59,705 nucleotides of DNA from Sideroxyarcus sp. (GTDB taxonomy: Bacteria > Pseudomonadota > Gammaproteobacteria > Burkholderiales > Gallionellaceae): NCBI GenBank assembly GCA_030652215.1, contig JAUSBC010000016.1, positions 1 through 59,705 on the forward strand, written 5' to 3'. Under the pieces are notes generated by a model, which worked only from the letters and a program-made list of their open reading frames with translations, had not been told where the DNA came from and searched no databases. Position 1 is the stretch's first letter, and every line of letters begins with the position of its first letter. This document shows, in pieces, positions 34,881 through 44,734 of the stretch. Both the position numbers and the translations under genes were made by a program.

Positions 34881-36412
34881 GCTCTATTCTCCTTTGTTGG
34901 CAGCGCGAAATAGATGGTCGCACCGCCGTTGACCTTGCCCTCAGCCCAGACATGACCGTCGTGCCGGTTGACGATGCGCTTGACGATGGCCAGCCCTATC
35001 CCGGTACCTTCAAACTCCTTGACGCCGTGCAGGCGCTGGAACACGCCGAACAGTTTGCCAGCATACTGCATGTCGAACCCGGCGCCGTTGTCTTTCACAT
35101 AATAGACAGTTTCGTTTGCGCCGTCCTTGTATCCCACCTCTATCAACGCGTCTTCCCGTGTGCGCGTGAACTTGATGGCGTTGGACAGCAGATTGACGAA
35201 GACCTGGCGCATCATGGCGCGGTCGCCCGTGGCCTGCGGAAGATGCCCGATGACCACTTGTGTGTTGTCGCCCGCTGACGGCTGCAGATCGGCATACACC
35301 TCGCGCGCCAGCCCCTCCATGTCTATCCTGGAAAAAGCCAGTTCCAGACGCCCGGTGCGCGAGAAGTTAAGTATATCGTCGATCAGTTGCCCCATGCGGC
35401 CGGTGTTGTAGCGCACCACGTTGAGCAGCCGCCGCCCCTCGTCGTCCAGCTTGTCGGCGTAGTCTTCCAGCAGGATATGGGAGAACCCGTCAATGGCGCG
35501 CAACGGCGTGCGCAGATCGTGCGATACCGAATAGCTGAACGATTCAAGTTCCTGGTTGGCGCTTTCGAGCTGCTCCGTCCGCAACTCCACGCGCCGCTCC
35601 AGCTCGGCATTCAGCTGGCTGATCTCCGCCGCGCGTTCTTCCAGTACGGCCATCATGCTGTTGAACGCATGCGCCATGTCGGCGATGTCTTTCGGGCCGG
35701 CAAGCTCGGCACGCACCTGCGTTTCGCCCGCCTCGGCGCGCCCCATGATGTCCGACAACTGGGTCAGCGGCTTCGTCATGCGGTTGGACAGGATGCGGAT
35801 CAGGAACAGGAACAGCAGCGCGGATAAAAACGAGGTGGTCATGTTGGCCACGAATATGCTGCCTGTCACCTGCGACAGCGCCTCCTTGCTCACCACCACC
35901 GTCACGTCGCCGAGCAATTCCGGAACCACCATCTCGTTGAACGGCGAACCCGACGGCTGCGAATACACCGGCGCGGTGAAGCGCCATGAGTTCGCGCTTT
36001 CCGCGTCGAGCACGGCGATTGCCTGATTCACGCCGGCATTGCCGCTCGCGGCATAGCCGGCTACCGGCGTCGAAAACTCTGCGGGATTGACGTTGCCGCG
36101 TTTCAGCAGCACGCGCTGGCTGGCTTCGCGGATTTCCACACTGATCACACCCGGAAACTGCAGCGTGGCATTCGCCGCTTCAGCGGCATTGTCGGACGAT
36201 GCGAAAATCAGCGCGAGCACGCTTTGCCGTGCCAGGTTTTCGGTAATGCGCCGTCCCTGTTCGATCTGGTCGCTGCGCACCTGTACCGTGCCCTGCCACG
36301 ATCCGACCAGCGAGGAAAAGAACGCCAGTGTGAATATGCCGAGCGTAACCGCGATTCCGAGCTGGCGCCGGAAGGTGAATTTGTGCAGGAAGGCGGACAG
36401 GTAGCGATTCAT
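34877..36412 (-). CDS. Membrane sensor histidine kinase
   Basis: The 511 residues comprise TM1 (~17-37), a periplasmic domain (~40-185) with the [21 protein letters not shown] pattern of CHASE8-type sensors, TM2 (~187-208), HAMP (~210-262), a coiled coil (~262-290), an H-box [17 protein letters not shown] (~292-308; catalytic His in SHD) and an ATPase domain with [17 protein letters not shown] and [11 protein letters not shown]. The kinase core is of the phytochrome-like HisKA class. It overlaps the lone receiver gene and follows the binding-protein gene by 8 bases, so binding protein, kinase and receiver look like one signalling chain. Confidence 0.92.
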   Translation of the reverse strand: MNRYLSAFLHKFTFRRQLGIAVTLGIFTLAFFSSLVGSWQGTVQVRSDQIEQGRRITENLARQSVLALIFASSDNAAEAANATLQFPGVISVEIREASQRVLLKRGNVNPAEFSTPVAGYAASGNAGVNQAIAVLDAESANSWRFTAPVYSQPSGSPFNEMVVPELLGDVTVVVSKEALSQVTGSIFVANMTTSFLSALLFLFLIRILSNRMTKPLTQLSDIMGRAEAGETQVRAELAGPKDIADMAHAFNSMMAVLEERAAEISQLNAELERRVELRTEQLESANQELESFSYSVSHDLRTPLRAIDGFSHILLEDYADKLDDEGRRLLNVVRYNTGRMGQLIDDILNFSRTGRLELAFSRIDMEGLAREVYADLQPSAGDNTQVVIGHLPQATGDRAMMRQVFVNLLSNAIKFTRTREDALIEVGYKDGANETVYYVKDNGAGFDMQYAGKLFGVFQRLHGVKEFEGTGIGLAIVKRIVNRHDGHVWAEGKVNGGATIYFALPTKENRA

Positions 36413-36420
36413 GATCTGCG

Positions 36421-37431
36421 TTACTGCTCCGGAAATACCATGCCGTACTTCAGCTTGCGGCTGGGTTTCAGACCGAGGTGGTCGGCGGTGCGCAGGTTGA
36501 TCGCCATCAGCACGTCGCGCAGCAAAATCATGCCTTGCTCGCCGTATTCGCCGGTGCCCAGATATTCCAGCGCCGTATTGGCCAGGTGGCGCCCCATCTC
36601 GAAATTATCCGGGTACAGCGAGAACAGCACGCCGCGCCGGACGTGGACGAAGCTGCTGGAAAACACCGCCATGCTGTTGCTCCAGGATTCGTGCAGCACC
36701 AGTGGAAGCACCGAGCCGTCCTCCACCGCAGTGGAATCCTGCAGCAGCCACAAGGCGTCGCGGCGGCTGTCGGCGGCGGCGAAAATTTCCTGGTAGGTGT
36801 GCACCGCGCCGCGCAAATCCTGCACTTCGTGGGCCACCAGTTCCAGCCCCTGGGCACGCGCGGCCTCTTTCGCCAGGCCGATCAGCCAGCCGTTCTGGCG
36901 CGCGTCGTACACGGCAAACACGCGCCGCACGGAGGGCATTAATACCTTCAGATGGGAAAACAACAGCGCCGGATCAGGCGACAGGCTGTTCACCGGCAGG
37001 CCGCGCATTTCGTTTTCCGGTGAGGTGATCACGCCGCCCACCACCACCCCGATGTCGTGATCCAGCATGGCGGCAATTTTCATGCCCTGCCGTCCCAGCG
37101 CAATCACCACTTTGACATTCTGCTGGCGCAGCGAACTTTTCAACTCTTCGATATTGACGTTCGGACTCACCGCGAAATTGACGACTTTTTCCTTCGCCTT
37201 GTCCTCGATTCCGGACACGATCTGGGCAAACACCGAACGATACGGTTCGCCGATATCCGGATAGACGACTGCAATCGGGGCTTGCACTTGCGCCATGGCG
37301 AGTTTCCGGGGCGGCTCCGTGCCGGCGAAAACGCTACTGGTGCCAACTGATACAAGAAGAAGACACAGCAAACCCGCCATCATGTCCCGCATGTGTCGGT
37401 CAGCAAGCATCAGTGTGTTCGCGAAGTTCAA
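36421..37431 (-). CDS. Periplasmic ABC-type substrate-binding protein, probable co-sensor
   Basis: This 336-residue protein has a signal peptide (hydrophobic core ~15-35, [17 protein letters not shown]) and the fold pattern of the ABC_sub_bind group: [63 protein letters not shown] and [22 protein letters not shown]. No ABC permease or ATPase genes are nearby, so it probably presents ligand to the kinase rather than to a transporter. Its start overlaps the stop of the TonB receptor by four bases. Ligand unknown. Confidence 0.82.
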   Translation of the reverse strand: MNFANTLMLADRHMRDMMAGLLCLLLVSVGTSSVFAGTEPPRKLAMAQVQAPIAVVYPDIGEPYRSVFAQIVSGIEDKAKEKVVNFAVSPNVNIEELKSSLRQQNVKVVIALGRQGMKIAAMLDHDIGVVVGGVITSPENEMRGLPVNSLSPDPALLFSHLKVLMPSVRRVFAVYDARQNGWLIGLAKEAARAQGLELVAHEVQDLRGAVHTYQEIFAAADSRRDALWLLQDSTAVEDGSVLPLVLHESWSNSMAVFSSSFVHVRRGVLFSLYPDNFEMGRHLANTALEYLGTGEYGEQGMILLRDVLMAINLRTADHLGLKPSRKLKYGMVFPEQ

Positions 37432-39521
37432 AGCTTGAAACCCGCCTGCAGGTAAAACGAGCGACCTGCCAAAGGAAAATCGTTGGGAATCGAAATGAAC
37501 GGTATGCCGAAGGGGCTCGGCTCGCGCGCATCGGCGTTGAAAAGATTGCGCACTGAGACGGCAAAATCCCAGGCCTTTATTCCTTTATCGCTATGCAACG
37601 TGAGGTCGACGGTGTTGTAGCCGTCCAATGCCGCACGCGTATCCCCGGGCGCGCGTTGGCGGGTGCCGACGGCGTTGATCTGGGTATTCACGGCCCACTC
37701 CGGCGACGCGCGCCAGTCCGCACGCAGGTTGCCATGCGCGTGGGGTGCCAGCCCGGCATCCTGCTGCGTGGCCTCATCGACGGAGCGCTGTTGGCTGAAG
37801 TTGGCGGCCAGGCGGACATCCTGTGTCGCATCCCATATGACCTCCAGTTCCATGCCCATGCCGGTTTGTTTGCCTGTGTTTTGAAAGGTGGTACCGACCA
37901 CCTGAATAATGTCGCTCATCTGATATCGAAAGATGTTGGCACCCAGTTGCAGCCGGGCTGTAGCCTGCCAGGTCAACGCTGCTTCTCCGGTTTTCATCTT
38001 CTCCGGCACAAGATCGGGCGTGCCGATCAGCACCGGATTATTGATGTTGTACAACTCGACGAACGAGGGCGCGCGAAAGGCAGTGCCATACATGAGTTTG
38101 GCGGTCAGGTCGTAGTCAGCGTCCCACACGACTGCCAGCCGGGGATTGGTTGTGCCGCCGAAGTCGGAATAGTTATCGCGGCGCAAACCGGCGGTGAGCG
38201 TCCAGTCCTGCGCCAGGTTCCATTCGTCCTGGACGAAAAAGAAGCGTGTCGTGCGCTTGTGCGGCTGCTGGAAAGGGGCCGTGTCGGAGACATCGGTGAT
38301 GTCGGCTATGGAGCCGCTTCCTATCGGAGCGAAAGGAAAAACACCGGGCTGGAAGTTTTTGGATTCAAAGACCTTGTACAAGTCTTTTTTGACATATCCC
38401 GCACCGATGAGTGTGCGATGCTGATCGAAACCGGTATAGAACGCAGAGGCACTGATGCGATCATGCCGTTCCCATTTGTACGGATTGCCGATCATGCCGT
38501 CGGTGAAAACCCCGTTCCCCACATTGGCACCTGCGGGAAACAGGACAAGGTCGGAAAACTCCTTGTAGCGCATATAGCTTGCCTGCACGCTCAGGCCCCA
38601 ATTTCGGGCAAAGTTCGTATCGCGATAAGTGAGGTCAGACGTCACCCGCTCGCTGTAACTCTCGCCGGTAGGATCAAGCGCGGAGGCGACTCCGGTACCG
38701 GAACCGACATGACTGCGCTCCTTGTAACCGACCCGGAACTGCAGTTTGTCGTAAGCCAGGTCGAGCGAGCCATCGACGGCATCGCGCCCGTTGCCTGTGT
38801 CCCCCGGCGCTCGCGAGGCGTTGGTCCCCATCAGGGTGTCCAAGCCGGTTTGGGCATCTGCTGCAACGGTTCTCTTGTAGCCGTCTGTGCTGCCGACGCG
38901 CAAGTATGTCGCCACGTCTACCGCCCCCCACTTGCCGCCATGCTGCACCCAGGCATCACGGGTATTGAAGGAGCCGGTCCGCGCGCCGGTCTGTGTGCCG
39001 CCTATTTCCGCCGCGCTCTTGGTGGTGATGTTGATGACGCCGGTAAATGCATCTGCTCCGTACAGCGCCGAGCCGGGACCGCGGATAACCTCTATGCGTG
39101 CGACATTTTCGAGTGGCAACCCGCCCCACACGTTGCCCCGGTTGCCCTGGAACGCAATCGTGACGGGAATGCCATTGACCAGCATCAGCACCTGGGGATT
39201 GGCGTCGCGATGGACTCCGCGGATCACATAGACCGGCATGTTGGCCTGCGTGCTGCGCGCGACATGCAGGCCGGGCACGGTTTCCAGCACCTCATCAAGA
39301 TCAGTGGCACCCATCGCCCTGATATCTTCCGCAGTAATCACCGTCGCCACGGACGGGGCTCGGCGCAGCGTCTGTGGACTGCCGGTAGCGATACTGACGG
39401 TGGTTCTATCGCCGTAGACCAGCGCCAATTCCTCTTCATCCGACAAAGGCGTTGCGACGACACAAACCGACCAGATAGCCGCCAACATCGCGCCGGCAAT
39501 GCGTTGATGGGAGATTTTCAT
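37428..39521 (-). CDS. TonB-dependent outer-membrane receptor
   Basis: This ~697-residue protein has a signal peptide (MKISHQRIAGAMLAAIWSVCVVA), a plug domain (~50-165; APSVATVITAEDIRAMGATDLDEVLETVPGLHV, GPGSALYGADAFTGVINI) and a 22-strand barrel ending in the aromatic-rich signature [10 protein letters not shown]. The start ATG at 39521 has AGGGGC upstream; a longer frame to 39662 is non-coding leader. Closest in style to the colicin/ferric-siderophore/B12 receptor group. First gene of the six-gene signalling operon. There is no separate N-terminal STN domain, so it is not a classical sigma/anti-sigma transducer. Confidence 0.9.
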   Translation of the reverse strand: MKISHQRIAGAMLAAIWSVCVVATPLSDEEELALVYGDRTTVSIATGSPQTLRRAPSVATVITAEDIRAMGATDLDEVLETVPGLHVARSTQANMPVYVIRGVHRDANPQVLMLVNGIPVTIAFQGNRGNVWGGLPLENVARIEVIRGPGSALYGADAFTGVINITTKSAAEIGGTQTGARTGSFNTRDAWVQHGGKWGAVDVATYLRVGSTDGYKRTVAADAQTGLDTLMGTNASRAPGDTGNGRDAVDGSLDLAYDKLQFRVGYKERSHVGSGTGVASALDPTGESYSERVTSDLTYRDTNFARNWGLSVQASYMRYKEFSDLVLFPAGANVGNGVFTDGMIGNPYKWERHDRISASAFYTGFDQHRTLIGAGYVKKDLYKVFESKNFQPGVFPFAPIGSGSIADITDVSDTAPFQQPHKRTTRFFFVQDEWNLAQDWTLTAGLRRDNYSDFGGTTNPRLAVVWDADYDLTAKLMYGTAFRAPSFVELYNINNPVLIGTPDLVPEKMKTGEAALTWQATARLQLGANIFRYQMSDIIQVVGTTFQNTGKQTGMGMELEVIWDATQDVRLAANFSQQRSVDEATQQDAGLAPHAHGNLRADWRASPEWAVNTQINAVGTRQRAPGDTRAALDGYNTVDLTLHSDKGIKAWDFAVSVRNLFNADAREPSPFGIPFISIPNDFPLAGRSFYLQAGFKL

Positions 39522-39680
39522 AGCGCCCCTGTTGAGATAGTGGCTGAGCCGGATCGCCTCCCGGCAAGGCCGGAGTACGCCCCGGAGCGCACCGGACGCA
39601 GGTCCTCCTTTGGACAAACCAGCCAAATTGCCCCTTGCCTGTACGTCATCTCTACCACGCATTGGAAGACATTCATTGAT
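39522..39680 (-). promoter_or_regulatory. GC-rich leader of the TonB-receptor operon
   Basis: About 160 bases before the receptor start are rich in short complementary stretches on the minus strand, such as CCGGCCTTGCCGG and GGTGCGCTCC with GGGGCGTACTCC. It might be a structured 5' leader. I compared it by eye with the c-di-GMP-I and cobalamin riboswitch cores and did not see a match that holds. Confidence 0.3.
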
Positions 39681-39781
39681 TTATATTGAACATACCACCA
39701 AAAGCGCCCGCGAACCATACACCGATAATTTTGCTGCAGAAAATTACTGGGAGATGCTGTCATCGCGTTAAAATGCCGGCC

Positions 39782-41413
39782 ATGTTGCGTCTCACCGAAA
39801 TCCGGCTTCCACTCGACCATCCCCTAGACGATCTCAAGACTGCGATCCTTAAGCGGCTGGGCGTTCCCGCATCCGAGTTGTCCGGCTACACCCTGTTCCG
39901 CCGTGGCTATGACGCGCGCAAGCGCAACGCCATCGTCCTGGTCTATACCGTGGACGTGGAACTGAAAAACGAAGCCGCCCTGCTTAAAAAGAACATACCC
40001 CATGTGGCCCCCGCGCCCGACATGAGCTACCGCGTCGTGGCGCAGGCTCCGCAGGGATTGCACGAGCGGCCCGTCGTCATCGGCTCCGGGCCGTGCGGCA
40101 TTTTTGCGGGGCTGCTGCTGGCGCAGATGGGGTTCCGCCCCATCATTCTGGAACGCGGCAAGGAAGTACGGGAACGCACCAAAGACACCTGGGACTTGTG
40201 GCGCAAAGGCAAGCTCGATCCCGAATCCAATGTCCAGTTCGGCGAGGGCGGCGCGGGCACGTTTTCCGACGGCAAGCTGCACAGCCAGATCAAGGACCCC
40301 AAGTTTTACGGACGCAAGGTGCTTGCCGAGTTCGTGAAGGCCGGTGCGCCGGAAGAGATCATGTACGTGAGCAAACCGCATATCGGCACTTTCCGCCTGG
40401 TTGGCATGGTGGAACAGATGCGCCACAGCATCGAGGCGCTGGGCGGCGAGATTCGTTTCCGGAGCCGCGTGGCGGATATCGAGATCGAGAACGAACAGGT
40501 ATGCGGCGTGGTTTTGGCGGACGGCGAACATATTCCGACCCGCCATGTGGTGCTCGCCGTCGGCCACAGCGCGCGCGACACCTTCGAGATGCTGCACAAG
40601 CGCGGCGTCTATCTGGAGCCCAAGCCCTTCTCCATCGGTTTCCGCATCGAGCATCCGCAGTCGGTCATCGACCGCGCGCGTTTTGGCTCCAATGCAGGCA
40701 ACCCCCTGCTCGGCTCGGCCGACTACAAGTTGGTGCACCACGCCGCCAACGGACGCTCGGTATACAGCTTCTGCATGTGCCCCGGCGGCACGGTGGTGGC
40801 GGCCGCTTCCGAGGAAGGCCATGTGGTGACCAACGGCATGAGCCAGTATTCGCGCAACGAGCGCAACGCCAACAGCGGCATTGTGGTCGGCATCACGCCT
40901 GCGGATTTTCCGGGCGACGTGCTGGCAGGCATCGAGTTCCAGCGCAAATGGGAAGCGCGCGCCTTCGAACTGGGCGGCCGCAACTATTGCGCGCCGGGGC
41001 AGCGCGTGGGCGATTTCCTTGCGCAGCGCCCATCGACCTCGCTGGGTGAAGTCGCCCCCAGCTACACTCCCGGCGTGACGCCGACCGATCTTTCCAGCGC
41101 CCTGCCCGACTACGCCATCGCCGCCATCCGCGAGGCTTTGCCCGCGTTCGAAAAACAGATCAAGGGCTTTGCGATGGAAGACGCGGTGTTGACGGGCGTG
41201 GAAACGCGCACGTCTTCACCCGTGCGCGTCAAACGCGGCGAAGACTTCCAGAGCATCAATATCAAGGGGCTGTATCCGGCAGGCGAAGGCGCGGGTTATG
41301 CGGGCGGGATACTTTCGGCGGCGGTGGACGGCATAGAAGTGGCCGAAGCCGTGGCGCTGGATATGGTCAAGAATTGGAGCGCCGACGTCCCGTCGGCAAG
41401 TATTTCCAAATAG
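39782..41413 (+). CDS. FAD-dependent oxidoreductase of the COG2509 type
   Basis: This ~543-residue protein has an N-terminal ~95-residue alpha/beta domain (MLRLTEIRLPLDHP, then YDARKRNAIVLVYTVDVEL), an FAD-binding Rossmann start PVVIGSGPCGIFAGLLLAQMG (~99-119) with ILERG, then FGEGGAGTFSDGKLHS (~160-175), SFCMCPGGTVVAAASE (~330-345) and the C-terminal FAD loop GLYPAGEGAGYAGGI (~495-509). The family is conserved but its substrate is not known. I use the ATG at 39782, which fits the family's usual MLRLTE start; ATG at 39773 is also possible. Single-gene unit. Confidence 0.88.
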   Translation: MLRLTEIRLPLDHPLDDLKTAILKRLGVPASELSGYTLFRRGYDARKRNAIVLVYTVDVELKNEAALLKKNIPHVAPAPDMSYRVVAQAPQGLHERPVVIGSGPCGIFAGLLLAQMGFRPIILERGKEVRERTKDTWDLWRKGKLDPESNVQFGEGGAGTFSDGKLHSQIKDPKFYGRKVLAEFVKAGAPEEIMYVSKPHIGTFRLVGMVEQMRHSIEALGGEIRFRSRVADIEIENEQVCGVVLADGEHIPTRHVVLAVGHSARDTFEMLHKRGVYLEPKPFSIGFRIEHPQSVIDRARFGSNAGNPLLGSADYKLVHHAANGRSVYSFCMCPGGTVVAAASEEGHVVTNGMSQYSRNERNANSGIVVGITPADFPGDVLAGIEFQRKWEARAFELGGRNYCAPGQRVGDFLAQRPSTSLGEVAPSYTPGVTPTDLSSALPDYAIAAIREALPAFEKQIKGFAMEDAVLTGVETRTSSPVRVKRGEDFQSINIKGLYPAGEGAGYAGGILSAAVDGIEVAEAVALDMVKNWSADVPSASISK

Positions 41414-41583
41414 GCGGTTTTGACTCAAACTGGATCAATACAATCAAATTGCAGCTGGTTTTGCTGCACGATTTTCACAGGTCCCGAGAGCAGACAGTGG
41501 CGAGCGACAAGGACTAACTCGAAGCGGACGCTGCTGAAAACAATTGCGGTCCACTTTAGCTTTGATTTGATGTTCAGAGTTGG

Positions 41584-42480
41584 TTAATTGGATTCTTTGA
41601 CAACAGGCTCACAAGCATTGCCGAAGCGGTTTGATTTCTTTGCGCGTAACGTCAAAGTCCTACCAGCTTGTCCCGCACGCATCATGAGACATGATGTCCA
41701 GTCATCGGCGTCAACCGTGTAGGGGTAGATGCGGCTCATCAGACCATCCGGAAGGTCGAAGTGAACTGCGCTAGGCTCGAATACGGCACCAACTTTTGGA
41801 TTGTCATCGTTCTTGCCATCGAGACGAGTGGGAAAACGTATTTCATTACGCAATAGCACTGGATTGCCAAAATGCGAGCATCCAACCGATGCTTCAAAAT
41901 ATGACAAGGTTTCCGTGAACTGCCGAATATAGGTAACGTAACGAACAAATCCATCGCTGCTTTCTGGATGATTCTTTTCTCGCTCGCTTATCGGTTGCTT
42001 TCGCCATGTTTGAAATCCTAGCGCATAGTTTCTCTGTTCCGTTTGATGTGAAATTTCCTCGCTAACAGCCAACTTCCCCGGCAGCTCGCCTAATGGGAAG
42101 TCCGTATATCGCTCCCCCGGAGGAGGGATTATTTCCAGATTGTTATCCATCAGCCCAATGACTTTGCAGGTATAACGCTGCCACTGCTGATACTGCTTGC
42201 GCTCTATCTTCACACCCACCAACCACAAGCCGCCATTTGGCAAACCATCCGGTTGCGGCTTCAATCCAAATCGTTCTGCGTATTGCGGGCTCCATGCCCA
42301 TTCGACAATCTGCGCTTGGTCACCCAGTACAGGATCAGAGAGTTCCGGATGCAGCTTTTTCTGTTGGTGAATAGGTAATGAAAGAATTGTCGCAGAAGCA
42401 GGAGATACGTTTTCTCTCGCTTCGGCAGCCCAAGCGACCAGTGCAACCAACGAAGACAGCATCAGATTCAGTTTCCGCAT
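41584..42480 (-). CDS. Secreted protein of unknown function
   Basis: I do not recognise this 298-residue protein. It starts with a signal peptide (MRKLNLMLSSLVALVAWAAEA, cleavage near 20) and the rest is soluble and rich in tryptophan and aromatic residues, with cysteines at ~105, ~200, ~265 and ~291 that could form two disulfides. No transmembrane helix or lipobox. Base use is visibly more AT-rich than in the flanking genes, which suggests recent arrival. It stands alone between COG2509 and hslO. The most likely place is the periplasm or outside the cell. Confidence 0.75.
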   Translation of the reverse strand: MRKLNLMLSSLVALVAWAAEARENVSPASATILSLPIHQQKKLHPELSDPVLGDQAQIVEWAWSPQYAERFGLKPQPDGLPNGGLWLVGVKIERKQYQQWQRYTCKVIGLMDNNLEIIPPPGERYTDFPLGELPGKLAVSEEISHQTEQRNYALGFQTWRKQPISEREKNHPESSDGFVRYVTYIRQFTETLSYFEASVGCSHFGNPVLLRNEIRFPTRLDGKNDDNPKVGAVFEPSAVHFDLPDGLMSRIYPYTVDADDWTSCLMMRAGQAGRTLTLRAKKSNRFGNACEPVVKESN

Positions 42481-42755
42481 TCCAAATCTCCGTGAAAATC
42501 CAAACTTCTGCTCGAGTTATTAGCGATAGCAAATTCATTGCAGCGAGGTCAATATGCCAAAGTATTTATCCCCAGCCTATATATCCAAGTGGCCGCTTCT
42601 GGCCGCTAACGGAAGTCCGCCTACAGTCCTTCTCTGCCTCAAAGCGGCCATTGGCAACGATCCCCAGCATAGACTTGAAAGTGATGTTCCGATACTGCCT
42701 ATCAGATCGAGTGTGCGCAAATACAAACCAGCCGACGGGACGTCGGCGCTCCCGT
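42481..42755. other. Intergenic region with no recognisable gene
   Basis: The gap contains CGTTGCAATG-like and AGTGGCCGCTTCTGGCCGC stretches, the latter a small inverted repeat (GCGGCCA with TGGCCGC near 42590-42606), and AAGCGGCCATTGGCAACGAT at 42643-42662. It reads like decayed repeat DNA of the kind that accompanies transferred genes. No coding frame is convincing. Confidence 0.4.
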
Positions 42756-43637
42756 TCAATGCAGCGTTTGATTGGCAGATATCGCCATGACCTCGACAAG
42801 CGCCGCGTCCGCATCCACGCGGTCGAAGACGTAGCTCTGGTTGCAGAATTCGCAGTGCACCTCGATGTCGCCGCGTTCGGCCAGTATTGAATCCACCTCG
42901 TCCCGGCCCAGCATGCGCAGCATGCGTGCCACGTTGTCGCGCGAGCAGGTGCAGCGAAACTCCACGGCCTGCGCCTCGAACAGCCGGATGTCTTCTTCGT
43001 GATACAGCAGGTGCACCAGGTCGGCCGAGGGTACGTTTAGCAGTTCTTCCGGTTTGAGCGTCTCGGCAATCACCACTGCGCGTTCCCACGAATCGCCGTC
43101 TGCCGCTTCGGCGTGGCCGGGCAGTCTTTGCAGCAGCATGCCGCCCGCATGCAGGGAGTCTGCCGCCAGCCATAGCCGCGTTTCCAATTGTTCGGAACGG
43201 GTCATGTAGTTTTGCAGGATCTCGGCAATGCTGTTGCCGTCCAGAGCGACGATGCCCTGGTAGGCCTGGTTGCCGTCTTTGGGGTCCAGCGTGATGACAA
43301 AGCGGCCGTCGCCCACCAGGTCCTGCAGCGTGCCCTGCGCCAGTTCGCCTTCCCATTTCGCTGTGGCGCGCAGTTCCAGATCGCCGGAGCATTCCACCAC
43401 CAGCAATTTCACCGCGCCCTTGCCGTGTATCTGCAGAACCATGGAACCCTTGAGTTTGAGCGTCGCGGCCAGCAGCACGGCGGCGGCACACAGTTGCCCC
43501 ATCAGGTCGCGCAATACGGGAGGGTAATTGTGACGGTCGATTACGGCTTGCCAGGTCGCATCCAGATGCACGACTTCGCCGCGTATCGGTGCGTATTCAA
43601 ACAGGAAACGGCGCAGGGTATCGGTGGTGGTTTTCAT
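42756..43637 (-). CDS. hslO: Redox-regulated chaperone Hsp33
   Basis: The 293-residue protein matches Hsp33: N-terminal substrate-binding core (VQIHGKGAVKLLVVECSGDLELRATAKW, residues ~60-95; MTRSEQLETRLWLA ~140) and the C-terminal redox switch with zinc-binding cysteines in FRCTCSRDN (~228-232) and CEFCNQSYVF (~262-270). Zinc is bound when reduced; oxidative unfolding frees it and activates the holdase. The start at 43637 is chosen from the family N-terminus; an upstream extension has no support. Confidence 0.96.
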   Translation of the reverse strand: MKTTTDTLRRFLFEYAPIRGEVVHLDATWQAVIDRHNYPPVLRDLMGQLCAAAVLLAATLKLKGSMVLQIHGKGAVKLLVVECSGDLELRATAKWEGELAQGTLQDLVGDGRFVITLDPKDGNQAYQGIVALDGNSIAEILQNYMTRSEQLETRLWLAADSLHAGGMLLQRLPGHAEAADGDSWERAVVIAETLKPEELLNVPSADLVHLLYHEEDIRLFEAQAVEFRCTCSRDNVARMLRMLGRDEVDSILAERGDIEVHCEFCNQSYVFDRVDADAALVEVMAISANQTLH

Positions 43638-43666
43638 GGCGCGCGATGATAGCATGCGTCGCTGCG

Positions 43667-44734
43667 CTACTCGGCACACAACAGGCGCCTGCGCTCCTGT
43701 GTGGCCGGATGGCTGGCCAGATAATCCATGGCCACGTTGCGTTTACCGGGCTCGGCTGGCGCTTGTTTTTCCTCTTCCTGCTGCGCTTTCCGGTGCGCGG
43801 CTTCCAGTTTGTCGAGTATGTCCGCGAGCAGACAAGGCGAGAGTCCGTTGGCCTGCAGGGTTTGAGCGGCATAGTCGTCCGCCTCGCGTTCCATGTCGCG
43901 CGAGTACTTGGCCTGCATGATGATGGCGGGAGCGGTCGCCAGCAAGGAACTCACGTCTCCCACATACCAGGCCAATGCCAGTCCCACCGCCGAACTTTGC
44001 AGCACCATGCGCATGGCATGCCGCCGTTCTATGTGTCCGCGCTCGTGCGCCAGCACCGCGATGATCTCGTTGTCGTCCTGCGTCAACTCGACCAGTTCGT
44101 CCAGCATCACGATGCTGCCATCCGGCAGGGCGAAGGCGTTCGCCCCCACATCCGGCGCACTGCGGAACACGATGCGGTATTTCAATTGCGCGTCGGCTGG
44201 CGGCGTGAGCCGGGCATAAGCCTCGCTCAGCGCCTGCTGGCGCGCGGCATCCAGCTTGCTCGGTTTCAGCATGAAGCGATCCAGCGTTTCCAGCGTGGAG
44301 TCGCCCATCTTCTGCAGCACCGATCCCGGCAAGCGCATGGCGAGGTTTTCTGCACCCCACGGCAGCGCATAACGATAGGCCGCCGCAACGGAAACCACTA
44401 TCAACACCAACGCCGCAAGCGCCCACGGCAGGCTGTGCTGCATGGCGTCCAGCCAGCTTCGCCCCGCACCGGTTTGCGCCAGCAGCTTGTCCAGCCCCGC
44501 CTGGTCGTTGACTTCGCAATGGCCGTCGCCGGGATGGGAGATCAGGCGCGGTGTGTTGCCCAGGCGTTCGGAGATACGCACTTCGTGCAGCGGCCAGCGC
44601 AATTCGACGGTGCCGCCCTGCAGCAACAGATCGCCGCCGTCAATGGACAGCGTCACCGCCCGGCTTGCGGCGGTGTGTCCGTCGTAATAGGCGGCCGCAA
44701 CCTGCGGCACCGCGTCAGAAGGAGATGTCGACAT
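43667..44734 (-). CDS. M48 family zinc metallopeptidase, membrane anchored
   Basis: About 355 residues. An N-terminal beta-rich part (~15-80; LQGGTVELRWPLHEVRISERLG) precedes a TM helix (~100-122) and an M48 peptidase domain with zinc motif AHERGHIERRH (~230-240) and the third-ligand region EREADDYAAQTL (~290). Proteins of this shape degrade damaged envelope proteins or are of unknown substrate. The start ATG (44734) lies inside the end of the YjgN-like gene, a 20-base overlap that implies coupling; the two gene families are often neighbours. Confidence 0.88.
   Translation of the reverse strand: MSTSPSDAVPQVAAAYYDGHTAASRAVTLSIDGGDLLLQGGTVELRWPLHEVRISERLGNTPRLISHPGDGHCEVNDQAGLDKLLAQTGAGRSWLDAMQHSLPWALAALVLIVVSVAAAYRYALPWGAENLAMRLPGSVLQKMGDSTLETLDRFMLKPSKLDAARQQALSEAYARLTPPADAQLKYRIVFRSAPDVGANAFALPDGSIVMLDELVELTQDDNEIIAVLAHERGHIERRHAMRMVLQSSAVGLALAWYVGDVSSLLATAPAIIMQAKYSRDMEREADDYAAQTLQANGLSPCLLADILDKLEAAHRKAQQEEEKQAPAEPGKRNVAMDYLASHPATQERRRLLCAE

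Noticed and set aside
39522..39662. 47-residue N-terminal extension of the TonB receptor
   Set aside because: It would precede an evident signal peptide that begins at the ATG at 39521; a receptor needs its signal peptide at the very start.
39522..39680. c-di-GMP-I or cobalamin riboswitch before the TonB receptor
   Set aside because: Some GGCAAGGGGCAA-like bases recall a c-di-GMP-I core, but the second conserved block and the GNRA receptor parts are not in place; no B12-box sequence is visible.
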